Part shown: in pieces, positions 8,713 to 17,298 of the stretch
Numbering within the stretch: the first letter of the stretch is position 1
Layout: every line of letters starts with the position of its first letter
Source: an uncultured Hymenobacter sp.
GTDB taxonomy: Bacteria > Bacteroidota > Bacteroidia > Cytophagales > Hymenobacteraceae
Length of the DNA: 64,000 nt
Assembly: GCA_913776615.1 (NCBI GenBank)
Contig: CAJYPK010000006.1
Coordinates: 240,070-304,069 of the forward strand
Reading direction: 5' to 3'
The notes under the pieces: generated by a model
Database searches by the model: none
What the model saw: only the letters and a program-made list of their open reading frames with translations
Told to the model about the DNA's origin: nothing
Translations under genes and position numbers: made by a program

Positions 8713-9072
8713 ATGTCTTCGACCTACCCTTTCAAAATAGCCGCCGCCAAAGCGCTGGCCGATACCGCCCGGCAATTCGTCATCCTGGCCGATTTGAGCG
8801 AGCTGGATGATTATTGCCAGGTGTTTGAGAACCACGGCTACGGCGGCCACGGCCCCTCTTGGCGCGAGCATATCGAAACCATTATCGAAGAGTTTCAGCC
8901 CGACTTGCTCGACCACCTGGAGTTTGACGAGGAAGCCGGGGCCTTCCTGGCTTATGCCGACAGCCTCGACGCTGTGCGCCAATTTATGGCCTGCGTACTG
9001 CCATATTTTGGTGATTTAGGTAAGCTGGATAAGTATTTACGTCAAACCGACCCCGGCGATTTTTTTGAGTAA
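8713..9072 (+). CDS. Small acidic protein resembling Imm51 immunity proteins
   Basis: A 119-residue acidic protein. The central motif HGYGGHGPSWREH, followed by a helix, an FDEEAGAFLAYADS strand and a C-terminal helix, resembles the Imm51 family of polymorphic-toxin immunity proteins, which carry a Gly-rich Gly-Tyr/Ser-Trp motif and a similar strand. This is recognition by eye and is tentative. It is only 3 bp upstream of the VWA gene and about 100 bp after DUF5682, with a repeat in between, so co-expression with the VWA gene is likely. In this context it may be an accessory subunit rather than a toxin antidote; no toxin gene was seen nearby. Confidence 0.6.
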   Translation: MSSTYPFKIAAAKALADTARQFVILADLSELDDYCQVFENHGYGGHGPSWREHIETIIEEFQPDLLDHLEFDEEAGAFLAYADSLDAVRQFMACVLPYFGDLGKLDKYLRQTDPGDFFE

Positions 9073-9075
9073 GCC

Positions 9076-10191
9076 ATGCCCGACAACCCCACTGCCCCCC
9101 GCTGGAAGCTCGTACTCGGCACGGCCGCCGATGCCGACAACGCCGTCGAAATGCCCGCCGACTACGGGGCGCTCGACCAAGTGCTTACCGCGCTCTACGA
9201 CGGCGAGCGCAAGGGCGGTCTCGGCGGCTCGGCCCCGCGGGTGAGCCGCTGGCTGGGCGACATCCGCCAGTACTTCCCGGCCGAAGTGGTGGCCGTGATG
9301 CAACAGGACGCGATGGAGCGGCTCGGCCTCAACCAGTTGCTGTTGGAGCCCGAAATTCTGCGCACCGTGCATGCCGACGTGCACCTCGTGGGTACGCTGC
9401 TCTCGCTCAGCCGCGTGATGCCCGCCAAGGCCAAGGCCACGGCCCGCGAGGTGGTGGATAAGGTGGTGCGCGAGCTGGAGCGCAAGCTGGCCGAGCCGCT
9501 GCGCCAGGCCGTGCAGGGTGCCCTCAGCCGGGCCATCCGCAATCCGCGCCCGCGCTACCACGAAATCAACTGGGGCGCGACCATCAAGGCCAATATGAAG
9601 CACTACCAGCCGGCCTACCGCACGGTCATTCCCGAGCGGCTGGTGGGCTACGGCCGGCGCGGGCAGGCGCTGAAGGAAATCGTCCTTTGCCTCGACCAAA
9701 GCGGCTCGATGGCAGCCTCGGTGGTGTACGCGGGCGTATTCGGGGCGGTGCTGGCCTCGCTGCGGTCCGTGAAAACGCACATGGTGGTGTTCGACACGGC
9801 CGTGGTCAATCTCTCCGAAAACCTGACCGACCCGGTGGATTTGCTGTTTGGCGTGCAACTGGGCGGCGGCACCGATATCAATCTGGCGCTCAGCTACTGC
9901 CAGCAGCTCATCACCCGGCCCACCGATACTATCCTGGTGCTCGTAACCGACCTCTACGAAGGCGGCAACGAGCGCGAGATGATTAAGCGCGCCGCCGCGC
10001 TCAAGGCCAGCGGCGTCAACCTGGTGGTGCTGCTGGCCCTCTCCGACGAGGGAGCGCCGAGCTTCGACCGCCGAGTGGCCGAGCAGCTGGCGGCGCTGGG
10101 CATCCCCAGCTTTGCCTGCACGCCGGCCCGCTTTCCCGAGCTGATGGCTGCCGCCATCCAGGGCCGCCCGCTGGCCGAGCCAGGCCAGTAG
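9076..10191 (+). CDS. VWA domain-containing protein
   Basis: A 371-residue protein with an N-terminal helical domain (residues 1-195) and a C-terminal von Willebrand A domain. The metal-ion adhesion site is complete: DQSGSM at residues 207-212, Thr266 in GGGTD, and Asp292 in VTDLYEGG. Cytoplasmic VWA proteins of this kind act with MoxR ATPases, so the partner is presumably the MoxR protein at 3083-4162 despite the 5 kb separation. No signal peptide or membrane segment is visible. It starts 3 bp after the Imm51-like gene. The cluster ends here. Confidence 0.9.
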   Translation: MPDNPTAPRWKLVLGTAADADNAVEMPADYGALDQVLTALYDGERKGGLGGSAPRVSRWLGDIRQYFPAEVVAVMQQDAMERLGLNQLLLEPEILRTVHADVHLVGTLLSLSRVMPAKAKATAREVVDKVVRELERKLAEPLRQAVQGALSRAIRNPRPRYHEINWGATIKANMKHYQPAYRTVIPERLVGYGRRGQALKEIVLCLDQSGSMAASVVYAGVFGAVLASLRSVKTHMVVFDTAVVNLSENLTDPVDLLFGVQLGGGTDINLALSYCQQLITRPTDTILVLVTDLYEGGNEREMIKRAAALKASGVNLVVLLALSDEGAPSFDRRVAEQLAALGIPSFACTPARFPELMAAAIQGRPLAEPGQ

Positions 10192-10279
10192 CAACGAGGA
10201 CGAAAGAAGATGTAGGAGGTTTGATAAGGATCAAGCGCAAGCTTGATATGGCTCATAGGTGGCCCGCTGGTAAGCACAA

Positions 10280-10287
10280 TAGCTTTG
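10280..10287 (+). promoter_or_regulatory. Probable -7 box (TAGCTTTG)
   Basis: Matches the Bacteroidota -7 consensus TAnnTTTG, 62 bp ahead of the roadblock-like gene. No clear -33 box was found. Confidence 0.5.
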
Positions 10288-10349
10288 TGACAGCTGAACT
10301 ATATCAGCAATTACCTTATCCCTTTCTCCCATTCTTTTTCCTCTAAAAA

Positions 10350-10727
10350 ATGGCGTACTCTACCGCAACCCCAGCTGGCCAGGCCGTACAAAACATCCTC
10401 AACGACCTCCCCAGCCTGATGGCCGTGGCCGTGGTGGACATCAGCTCGGGCATGAGCCTGGCTTCGCACACCAACTCGGTCATCAACCCCGACACTGCCG
10501 CGGCCTACAACACCGAAGTAATCAAGCAAAAGCAAAAGGCCATCAGCGCCCTTAAGCTGCAAGGCGAAGTAATTGAAGACGTTCTCATTACGCTCAACAA
10601 TCAGCTGCACCTGCTCCGGCTGGTGAACGATGGCAAGAAATTCATTTACTTGGTCGTGAACCCCCGCGATACTAATTTGGCCATTGCCCGCGAGGTAGTG
10701 CGCAGCCAAGCCGATTTATTGAAATAA
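10350..10727 (+). CDS. Roadblock/LC7-like small protein
   Basis: A 125-residue protein. The order of elements fits the roadblock/LC7 fold found in small-GTPase regulators: an N-terminal helix, a strand-turn-strand with VAVVDISSGMSLAS, a long Lys/Gln-rich helix, a hydrophobic strand (LHLLRLVNDGKKFIYLVV) and a C-terminal helix. Bacterial members often partner with MglA/Rab-like GTPases, but none is encoded here. It has its own candidate promoter at 10280 and a strong terminator at 10756, so it is probably monocistronic and not part of the VWA cluster. Roadblock identity is by pattern. Confidence 0.6.
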   Translation: MAYSTATPAGQAVQNILNDLPSLMAVAVVDISSGMSLASHTNSVINPDTAAAYNTEVIKQKQKAISALKLQGEVIEDVLITLNNQLHLLRLVNDGKKFIYLVVNPRDTNLAIAREVVRSQADLLK

Positions 10728-10755
10728 ACGCTGATCCTGAGCTAAGTGAAACACG

Positions 10756-10802
10756 AAAAGGGGTAAAAGCAAGTGCTTTGCGCACTTGCTTTTACCCCTT
10801 TT
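10756..10802. terminator. Strong bidirectional-looking terminator hairpin
   Basis: A perfect 21-bp stem (AAAAGGGGTAAAAGCAAGTGC with its complement) and a 5-nt loop, flanked by A and T runs. It follows the roadblock-like gene. Confidence 0.85.
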
Positions 10803-10822
10803 CACATGTGAATAGCTCTGCT

Positions 10823-10922
10823 GTAACACCAAGCTCCAGCTTGGTGAAGCGTTAGGGTACACTTCAAAACCCTACTCGGCGAATAAATCCGGACGCCTCA
10901 CCAAGCTGGAGCTTGGTGCTAC
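10823..10922. repeat. Inverted repeat, family C copy 1
   Basis: The arms contain GTAACACCAAGCTCCAGCTT and the complement. Each arm is itself a small palindrome around AAGCTCCAGCTT. Other copies are at 17197, 40898 and in part at 46331. Confidence 0.9.
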
Positions 10923-10943
10923 ATCATCTGGGCCAGCCCCGGG

Positions 10944-11984
10944 CTACCAATTATTCCGCCGCAAACCTTCAGGGTACAATACCCGAATACTGCGGGGCGT
11001 CAGCTCCAGCAGGCCATCCTGGCGAAACTCGCTGAGCGTGCGGCTGAGCGACTCGGGGGTGGTGCCCACCACGGCGGCCAGCTCCTCGCGGGTGAGGAAG
11101 ATGAGGGGATTGGCAGGCTCGTGCAAACGGAGCAGGGCGTCGGCCACCCGGCGGCGCAGCGAGTGGTAGGCCATTTCGACGAGTTGCTGCTCGCGCTCCC
11201 GCTCGCGGCCCGCCAGCAGCCGGATAAACTGCTGGCTGACTTCGGCATTGCGCAGCAGCAGATCGGTAAATTCCTCGGCCGGGATGTGCAGCAGCGTCGT
11301 TTCTTCGACGGCCACCGCCGAATCGTGGTACGGCGTGTGCTCCAGCAAGGCCTGGTAGCCAAAGAATTCGCCCGGCTGGTAGAAGCCCGTAATCAGTTCT
11401 TTGCCGGCGGCCGTGGCCTTGGTCGTTTTGACGCGGCCGGCCTGCACGAAGTAGAGGCGCAGGGGCTCGCCGCCCTCGGCGTAGATAAATTGGCGGGCGG
11501 GCACCACGTGGGGCCGGCGGTCGAGGGTAAGGCTGGTGAGGTTGCCCACGCGCCGGGCGTCGGCCAGAAACTCGGGCAGGCCGCCGGCGGTCAGGTCGTA
11601 GTCGGGCCGCAGGTGCTGAAAGCGCCCCAAGCGGCTGGCCACGGCGCGCAGCAACTCGCTGCTTTCGAAGGGCTTGGTGAGGTAGTCGTCGGCTCCCAGC
11701 TCCATGCCCCGGCGCAGGTCGGTCCGCTCGGTTTTGGCGGTGAGGAAAATAAATGGGACGCCCGTGAGCTGCGGGTGCTGATTGAAAATCTGGAGCACGC
11801 CGTAGCCGTCGAGCACCGGCATCATGATGTCGCAGATCACGAGGTCGGGCCGGGTGGCCAGCGCCTGCTCAATACCAGCCTTGCCGTTTTCGGCCGTCAG
11901 CACCACGTAGCCGGCCAGCTCCAGCAGCTCGGCCGTATTCTCGCGAATAATGGCGTGATCCTCAATCAGCAGCAGCGTTTTCAT
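10944..11984 (-). CDS. Response regulator fused to a CRP/FNR-type regulator
   Basis: A 346-residue fusion. Residues 1-120 are a receiver domain with acidic Asp9, phospho-acceptor Asp52 (in LVICDIMMP) and Lys104 (in LTKPF). Residues of about 145-260 form a cyclic-nucleotide-binding-type beta barrel (GEFFGYQALLE). Residues of about 265-340 form a winged helix with the Crp-type recognition sequence TREELAAVVGTTPESLSRTL. The expected role is transcription control by phosphorylation, perhaps modulated by a small ligand; whether it binds a nucleotide is unknown. It overlaps the 3' end of the histidine kinase gene by 23 bp, so the two form one two-component operon. Confidence 0.92.
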   Translation of the reverse strand: MKTLLLIEDHAIIRENTAELLELAGYVVLTAENGKAGIEQALATRPDLVICDIMMPVLDGYGVLQIFNQHPQLTGVPFIFLTAKTERTDLRRGMELGADDYLTKPFESSELLRAVASRLGRFQHLRPDYDLTAGGLPEFLADARRVGNLTSLTLDRRPHVVPARQFIYAEGGEPLRLYFVQAGRVKTTKATAAGKELITGFYQPGEFFGYQALLEHTPYHDSAVAVEETTLLHIPAEEFTDLLLRNAEVSQQFIRLLAGREREREQQLVEMAYHSLRRRVADALLRLHEPANPLIFLTREELAAVVGTTPESLSRTLSEFRQDGLLELTPRSIRVLYPEGLRRNNW

Positions 11985-13095
11985 AGGGAATAATAACGGT
12001 AACGGTAGTACCCTTGCCCAGCTCGCTGGCCAGGCTGATGGTACCCCGCAGCAGTTCGACGTAGCGCCCCACGATGTAAAGCCCCAGCCCCGTCCCCGGC
12101 ACGTTGGTCACGTTGCGCGCCCGGAAAAACCGCTCGAACAAGCGGGCCTGGTCTTCGGGCGAAATACCCACGCCCGCATCCTGCACCACCAGCGTGAGCT
12201 GACCGGCGCGGCCGGTAGCCTGCACCTCCATCACGGTATTGGCGGCCGAATACTTGCTGGCATTGGACAGCAGATTGACGAGAATTTTGCGCAGCAGTGA
12301 GGCGTCGAGCCACATGGGCTCGGTACAGTCGATGGTTTGCACCACCTGCTGGCCGGGCTTGAGCAAGCCTTGCAGATCGGCCAGCACGTCGCGCAGCACC
12401 AGGGGCAGGTTGAGGTGGTGCGGGTGCGTGGTCACCTTGCCTTCCTCGATGCGCCCGACCGACAGAAATTCCTCCAGAATATCATTCAGCTGCTTGACCG
12501 ACTGCCGGATGCGGTCGAGGTGACGCAGGCGCTTATCCTGCTGCTCGGTGGCTGGGTACTGCTCGATGAGGGTGGCCGAGGTGAGCACCGCAGTGAGCGG
12601 GGTGCGAAACTCGTGCGAGGCCATGCTCACGAAGCGCGACTTCAATTCGCCCAATTCCTGCTCGGCAGCCAGCGCCTGGGCCAGCTCGGCCTGGCGCTGC
12701 GCCAGCTCGGCCAATTCGCGCTCGGCCTGGTGCGGTCGGCTGTGCTCGCTCAGGCGCAACACGAAGCACCCAGCCGCTGCTGCCTCCACGTACGTCAGTT
12801 CAATCCGCGCCTCGAAGACGGCGCCGCTGGCCTTCTGCACCTCGGTCTCGACGGCGTGGTGACCCGTGCGCCGGGCTGCGGCCCGCAAGGCTTCCCAATC
12901 GGCCGCGGCCAGCGCCGGCGCGTGCGGTACGGGACCGGGGGCCGCCAGCAACGCAGCCTCGCTGGGGTAGCCCAGCAGCTGCGCACCCGCCAGATTTACC
13001 CGCGTAAACTGCCCGGCTACATCGCACACGCCCACCAATATCTGGGCCGAGGGCAGCCCTTCAGGATGGGTGGAAAAGGTAGCGTCGTGCAGCAT
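11962..13095 (-). CDS. PAS-domain sensor histidine kinase
   Basis: A cytoplasmic sensor kinase of about 377 residues. It has an N-terminal PAS domain (about residues 15-115), a coiled coil rich in Glu/Gln/Ala, a HisKA domain with SHEFRTPL (the phospho-accepting His is residue 161 from this start), and an HATPase domain with NLLSNASKY (N box), DAGVGIS (G1) and GTGLGLYIV (G2). No membrane segment is present, so it senses an internal signal. I chose the ATG at 13095 because the 15 extra residues from 13140 are basic and unlike a PAS start, but the longer form is possible. The 3' end overlaps the response regulator, its likely partner. Confidence 0.9.
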   Translation of the reverse strand: MLHDATFSTHPEGLPSAQILVGVCDVAGQFTRVNLAGAQLLGYPSEAALLAAPGPVPHAPALAAADWEALRAAARRTGHHAVETEVQKASGAVFEARIELTYVEAAAAGCFVLRLSEHSRPHQAERELAELAQRQAELAQALAAEQELGELKSRFVSMASHEFRTPLTAVLTSATLIEQYPATEQQDKRLRHLDRIRQSVKQLNDILEEFLSVGRIEEGKVTTHPHHLNLPLVLRDVLADLQGLLKPGQQVVQTIDCTEPMWLDASLLRKILVNLLSNASKYSAANTVMEVQATGRAGQLTLVVQDAGVGISPEDQARLFERFFRARNVTNVPGTGLGLYIVGRYVELLRGTISLASELGKGTTVTVIIPYENAAAD

Positions 13096-13196
13096 GGAGA
13101 AGTGTTGGCGAGCCAGCCGCCTACCCGCAAAGGTCGGCAAAAAGCCGCAAATAGGCCCGCCAGAGGCAATTACGGTGCTTCCCCAGCCTCCCTACC

Positions 13197-14339
13197 CTAA
13201 TCCCGGAAGGGTTGTGCGCCAATGGGCAGCTTGTACAGGTGCACCGGGAAAGCCACCGTTTCGGTGCCTTTCTGGAAGCCGGCGGTGCGGTTCATCTGCG
13301 GCACGGGCATCCAGAGATTACCGGCGTGGTCGATCCACATGGCATCGACCCAGATGAGGTCGGGGCTCTGCACCAGGGTTGAGGCCTGGCCGGTGGGCGT
13401 GACCTTGAGCACGCGCTTTTCGTTGGCATCGGCCACGTAGAGGTTGCCAGCCGCGTCGATGGTGGTCCCCCCGCAGGTGGGCGAGTTGAAGAAGTACGTC
13501 ACCCGCTTGGCCAGGTCGGCCGACGTAATCGCGGGATCGTCGAGGTACTTGGTTTCGACGCGGTACATGGGGCCGGCGGCGGTTTGGAAGTAGTAATATT
13601 TCCCGTCGGGTGATACTTCCATCTGGTCGGCGTGCAGCTTCACGTCGCTACCGTCGGGCTTCAGCATTTTCTTGCCCTCGCCAATCATGGGGCGGCGGGC
13701 GGTGGTGGTGCTGTCGTCATCGAGCAGGCGGCGGCCCTGGCCCGTTTTCTGGTTGAGAATGATGAGGCCCGGTGCCCCGGCGTCGGTCACGTAAATCATG
13801 TCGCCGTGGAAGCGCAAATCGTCCACAAAGCTTTTGCGCTTCACCAGCTTATCGAGGGCGATGGTCTTGACTAATTGATTTTTGGCAATGTCGAAGGCCA
13901 GCAGTTTGGGGCCGTCGGTAATGGGCGGCGCGTCGCTCTTGGGCGTACCCGTATCCACTATCCATAGCAGGCCGTCGGGGCCGAAGCGCAGGGAGTTGGT
14001 GCGCACGAACGCCTGCTTGGCGGGGTCGCCTTCCTTTTTCCAGGCGTTCCAGGCCCGGTTGGGGTACGGGATTACTTTCCCTTCCTTCAGCTCGCCGATG
14101 CGCGTGCCCGGCGAACCTTCGTTGTGCGGAAAGAGCACGAACACCCGGTCGTCGTCGGCCACGGCCACGCCGTTCCAGATGGTGTCGGAAGTGGCGACGG
14201 AGACCAGCTGCTTGGCGCTTTCGGAGGTGGGCACGGCCGGCGGATTGGCTACGCCAACGGCTTTTTCGGTGTTGGAGCCGCCGGTGCAGGCAGCCAGCAG
14301 GGCCAGCCCGACGGGCAGCGCAGCGCGGAATGATAACAT
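13197..14339 (-). CDS. Yellow/major royal jelly-like beta-propeller lipoprotein
   Basis: A 380-residue protein. From the ATG at 14339 the N-terminus is a lipoprotein signal peptide ending in LALLAAC, so the mature protein is lipid-anchored. The rest is made of repeated strand motifs such as LRFGPDGLLWIVDTG, MIYVTDAGAPGLIIL, NLYVADANEKRVL and NLWMPVPQMNR. These are typical of six-bladed propellers of the SMP-30/yellow/major-royal-jelly type. Bacterial members are poorly characterised and some act on lactones. The 20 extra residues available up to 14399 would disrupt the signal peptide. It is convergent with nothing and lies upstream of, and divergent from, the GH64 gene. Confidence 0.82.
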   Translation of the reverse strand: MLSFRAALPVGLALLAACTGGSNTEKAVGVANPPAVPTSESAKQLVSVATSDTIWNGVAVADDDRVFVLFPHNEGSPGTRIGELKEGKVIPYPNRAWNAWKKEGDPAKQAFVRTNSLRFGPDGLLWIVDTGTPKSDAPPITDGPKLLAFDIAKNQLVKTIALDKLVKRKSFVDDLRFHGDMIYVTDAGAPGLIILNQKTGQGRRLLDDDSTTTARRPMIGEGKKMLKPDGSDVKLHADQMEVSPDGKYYYFQTAAGPMYRVETKYLDDPAITSADLAKRVTYFFNSPTCGGTTIDAAGNLYVADANEKRVLKVTPTGQASTLVQSPDLIWVDAMWIDHAGNLWMPVPQMNRTAGFQKGTETVAFPVHLYKLPIGAQPFRD

Positions 14340-14822
14340 AGCAAATCGGCAAGTGAGGACCGTCCGCTTTACGCAATAATCTGGCAGTAGGGCCATCAAC
14401 TCGCTGGCAGCGGGCCGGAGCTTCTGCCTTTTTTACAAAAAATCAAAAAATTTTCGCGGCGCGGATTGTTTTTTAAGCGTTGCGTCGCGGGTAGCTTACC
14501 CACGGCCCTTGGCGCGTTGGCATCCTCCCGCTTTTCCAGCGGCCCAGCGCCCGGTGACGTAGCCGCCCCGCCCGTGCGACGTAACTGCCCAGCCCCTTAT
14601 TCAGTGACCATTTGGGCTGCATTGCGGGCTTTTTTTACCTGCCCATCCCCGCTACTTTTGACTGTCTGCCGGGGCGCTCCCACGCGCTTGGCCCACGGTG
14701 GACAGCCTCACTCCGGCCGGAGCCCCTCCCCTTTTCTGCTTACCGCCCCTACCCGACTGCCGCCGGGGCTGGCCCCGTGTGTTTCCACGGATTATTCTAT
14801 TCCCACCCAATTCCTTTTCCAC
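14340..14822. other. Intergenic region between two divergent genes
   Basis: 483 bp. It holds an A/T-rich patch (14437-14456) and a promoter-like box at 14653. The open frame running through it ahead of the glucanase is low-complexity and is not considered coding. Confidence 0.6.
14653..14660 (+). promoter_or_regulatory. Probable -7 box (TACTTTTG) for the GH64 gene
   Basis: Exact match to TAnnTTTG, 162 bp upstream of the glucanase start, implying a 5' leader of about 155 nt. Confidence 0.45.
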
Positions 14823-17057
14823 ATGAAAAAACCTTCACTTTTTGCCCTCTTGGGGCTGCTCTTACTGGGAGCGCTACTGCCGCATCGCGGGCAGGCGCAA
14901 GGCAGCATTCCATTTACCATCAACAACACGTCGCCCTTCGCCGATAGCGATTTGTACGTGGCCATCGTGGGCATCGACCCGTCCAACAACCACGTGTGGA
15001 TCAACGCCGCCAATGGGCAGGTGCTGCCCATGAGCAGCTCCTACAACACCGTTACCGGCCCCACCATCAACGGCAATACCGGCCCGGGCCAGAATTCGAA
15101 GTACGCCGCCTGCTTTACCAAGCTCAGCAGCATCCCGAACCGCACCTTTACCCTGCCCTACATCGCAGGCTGCCGGGTGTACATTTCCAAGGGACAGCAA
15201 TTGTACTTTTACTTTTTCGGGGCCAACGGCGCGCCCTCGGGCTACACGGCTCCCAACCCGCAGAACTCCACCGACCCCAACACGGGTATTCTGTACGAAA
15301 CCATTGAGCTGACCAACAACAGCGGGGGCTTCTTCGGCAACACGACCCGCGTCGATGCCTTCGCCTACCCGATGGGCCTGGAGCTGTACGGCAACAACTA
15401 CTACAAGAAAACCGGCGAGCTGAAAACTGCCGCCGACATCGTGGCGGCTTACAAGGCCAACGTACCCACCGAGTTTCAGGGTACGGTCAACAACTCAACG
15501 GGCGTTATCTCCTTTCCCAGCAAAACGCCGGGCTTCTACGACGGCAGCAATGGCACCACGGCCGGGCCGTACGGCAACTACTTCAAGTCGTACATCGACG
15601 CCATCTGGGCTAAGTACAAAGGTGAGGATCTGATTTTTTACGCCGGCAACGCGGGCGTGTTTAAGGGCCGGGTGGGCAACGACGACCGCCTGGTGGTAGT
15701 CGGCCAATCAGGCGCCTTCACGGGGCGCACGGGCATCGTGTCGCGCCGGCCCACCACGCAGGAAGCCTTTGAGGGCAAGGGCGTGCTGGCCAGCGGCGTG
15801 AGCGACGTCACCGTAGACCTGGTCGTGCAGGCCCAGCTCACGGCGGCCATCAACCGCCACGTAGTCAACACGACCACTACCAACGTGGGCCAGCAAAACT
15901 GGTACGACGCCAGCAAATACTACCAAATCGCGCCCTTCAATTACTACGCCCGCTTCTGGCACCTGCCCGGCATCAGCGTGGATAATCTATCCTACGGCTT
16001 TGCCTACGACGACGTGGCCGACCAATCCTCGACCCTGCAAACGCCCCAGCCCACCAAGGTAGTAGCCACGTTTGGCGGCTACGCGGGCCAGCCCTCGTCG
16101 GGCGTGGCGACTTTCTACAAAGATTGCAATTATTCCGGCACGGCGGTGGCGCTGCCGGTGGGCACCTACACGCTCGCGCAGCTGAACGCCAAGGGTATTC
16201 TCGACAACGATATTTCGTCGCTCCAGGTGGGCAGCGGTTACCAGGTGATCCTGTACACGGCCGACAGCTTCGGCGGCTCCTCGCTGAGCCTGACCGGCAA
16301 CACCAGCTGCCTGGTAAACAACGCACTGGGCTCGGGCAACTGGAACGACCAGACGACCTCGCTCAAGGTGCAGGCGGCGTCCTCGGCGTTCAGCGTACTG
16401 CTGCAAGCCGAAGCGGCCAACGTGAATAACGGCATGACCGTCGAAACCTGCACCGACACCGGCGGCGGCCAGGACATGGGCTACATCGACCCGGGCGACT
16501 ACCTGGTGTGGAACAACATCACCTTCCCCACCACCGGCACCTACACCATCGAGTACCGGGTGGCCAGCGGCGGTAGCGGCGGCACCATCTCGGCCGACCT
16601 CAACGCCGGCTCCATCCAGTTTGGCAACTCCACCCTGCCCGGCACCGGCGGCTGGCAAACCTGGACCACCGTTTCTAAGACCGTGACCATCAACGCGGGC
16701 ACCTATAATTTCGGCATCTACGCCCAAACCGGCGGCTACAACCTCAACTGGGTGCGCATTTCCCGGGCCAGCGGTGCCCGCGAGGCCGCGCCCGCCGCAG
16801 CTGCCAGCGCCGCCACCGCGCCCCCCGGCGACCAGCTGACCCTCTATCCCAATCCGGCTACCGACCAGCTGCGAGTTGCCGCCGCGCCCGAGCTGGCCGG
16901 CAGCACCTACCGCGTGCTCAACGCCGTGGGCCAGACCGTGCGCAGCGGCTCGCTCGGTACCTCGCTCGACGTGGCCACGCTGCCCGCTGGCCTCTACCAG
17001 CTGCTCGTCACCACACCCGGCCAGCCAGCCCTGAGCCGTCGCTTTACCAAGCTGTAG
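14823..17057 (+). CDS. Secreted GH64 beta-1,3-glucanase with beta-gamma-crystallin, CBM6 and T9SS domains
   Basis: A 744-residue multidomain protein with a clear signal peptide (residues 1-25). Residues of about 26-400 look like a GH64 beta-1,3-glucanase: an opening SPFADSDLYVAIVG, a thaumatin-like fold, and later YFKSYIDAIW and an AFTGRTGIVSRRPTTQ stretch. Residues 427-515 form a two-motif beta-gamma-crystallin domain (ATFYKDCNYSG ... VILYTADSFGGSS). Residues of about 525-650 are a CBM6-type domain (LQAEAANVN ... GGQDMGYIDPGDYL ... GGYNLNWVRI). The last 75 residues form a type A T9SS sorting domain opening with LTLYPNPATDQL. It probably degrades laminarin or fungal glucan at the cell surface. 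The upstream frame extension to 14466 was rejected. The GH125 gene follows. Confidence 0.9.
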   Translation: MKKPSLFALLGLLLLGALLPHRGQAQGSIPFTINNTSPFADSDLYVAIVGIDPSNNHVWINAANGQVLPMSSSYNTVTGPTINGNTGPGQNSKYAACFTKLSSIPNRTFTLPYIAGCRVYISKGQQLYFYFFGANGAPSGYTAPNPQNSTDPNTGILYETIELTNNSGGFFGNTTRVDAFAYPMGLELYGNNYYKKTGELKTAADIVAAYKANVPTEFQGTVNNSTGVISFPSKTPGFYDGSNGTTAGPYGNYFKSYIDAIWAKYKGEDLIFYAGNAGVFKGRVGNDDRLVVVGQSGAFTGRTGIVSRRPTTQEAFEGKGVLASGVSDVTVDLVVQAQLTAAINRHVVNTTTTNVGQQNWYDASKYYQIAPFNYYARFWHLPGISVDNLSYGFAYDDVADQSSTLQTPQPTKVVATFGGYAGQPSSGVATFYKDCNYSGTAVALPVGTYTLAQLNAKGILDNDISSLQVGSGYQVILYTADSFGGSSLSLTGNTSCLVNNALGSGNWNDQTTSLKVQAASSAFSVLLQAEAANVNNGMTVETCTDTGGGQDMGYIDPGDYLVWNNITFPTTGTYTIEYRVASGGSGGTISADLNAGSIQFGNSTLPGTGGWQTWTTVSKTVTINAGTYNFGIYAQTGGYNLNWVRISRASGAREAAPAAAASAATAPPGDQLTLYPNPATDQLRVAAAPELAGSTYRVLNAVGQTVRSGSLGTSLDVATLPAGLYQLLVTTPGQPALSRRFTKL

Positions 17058-17087
17058 TACTCGGGTGGTATTACAGCAATCGTCGAA

Positions 17088-17116
17088 AGGCCGTCCAGAG
17101 TCTGGGCGGTCTTTTT
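17088..17116 (+). terminator. Probable terminator after the GH64 gene
   Basis: An imperfect GC stem with G-U pairs (AGGCCGTCC / GGGCGGTCT) followed by TTTTT. Confidence 0.55.
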
Positions 17117-17196
17117 CGCGTTTGGGCGGAGTGGTTCGGGCGCATCTTTGCTGCTGAAATCGGGGGGTGAACAATACCAGTTGCGCGTTCTGCGCG

Positions 17197-17274
17197 TGTA
17201 ACACCAAGCTCCAGCTTGGTGAGGCGTCTGGATACGCGCCCTAACGCCTCACCAAGCTGGAGCTTGGTGTTACA
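17197..17274. repeat. Inverted repeat, family C copy 2
   Basis: Arms TGTAACACCAAGCTCCAGCT and the exact complement at the far end, with a 20-bp loop. It is the best preserved copy in the window. Confidence 0.93.
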
Positions 17275-17298
17275 GCACCCTTCCTGTTTTACTCGCCC

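Noticed and set aside
14466..14822. N-terminal extension of the glucanase
   Set aside because: It precedes a standard signal peptide at 14823 and reads as Arg/Pro-rich non-coding sequence.
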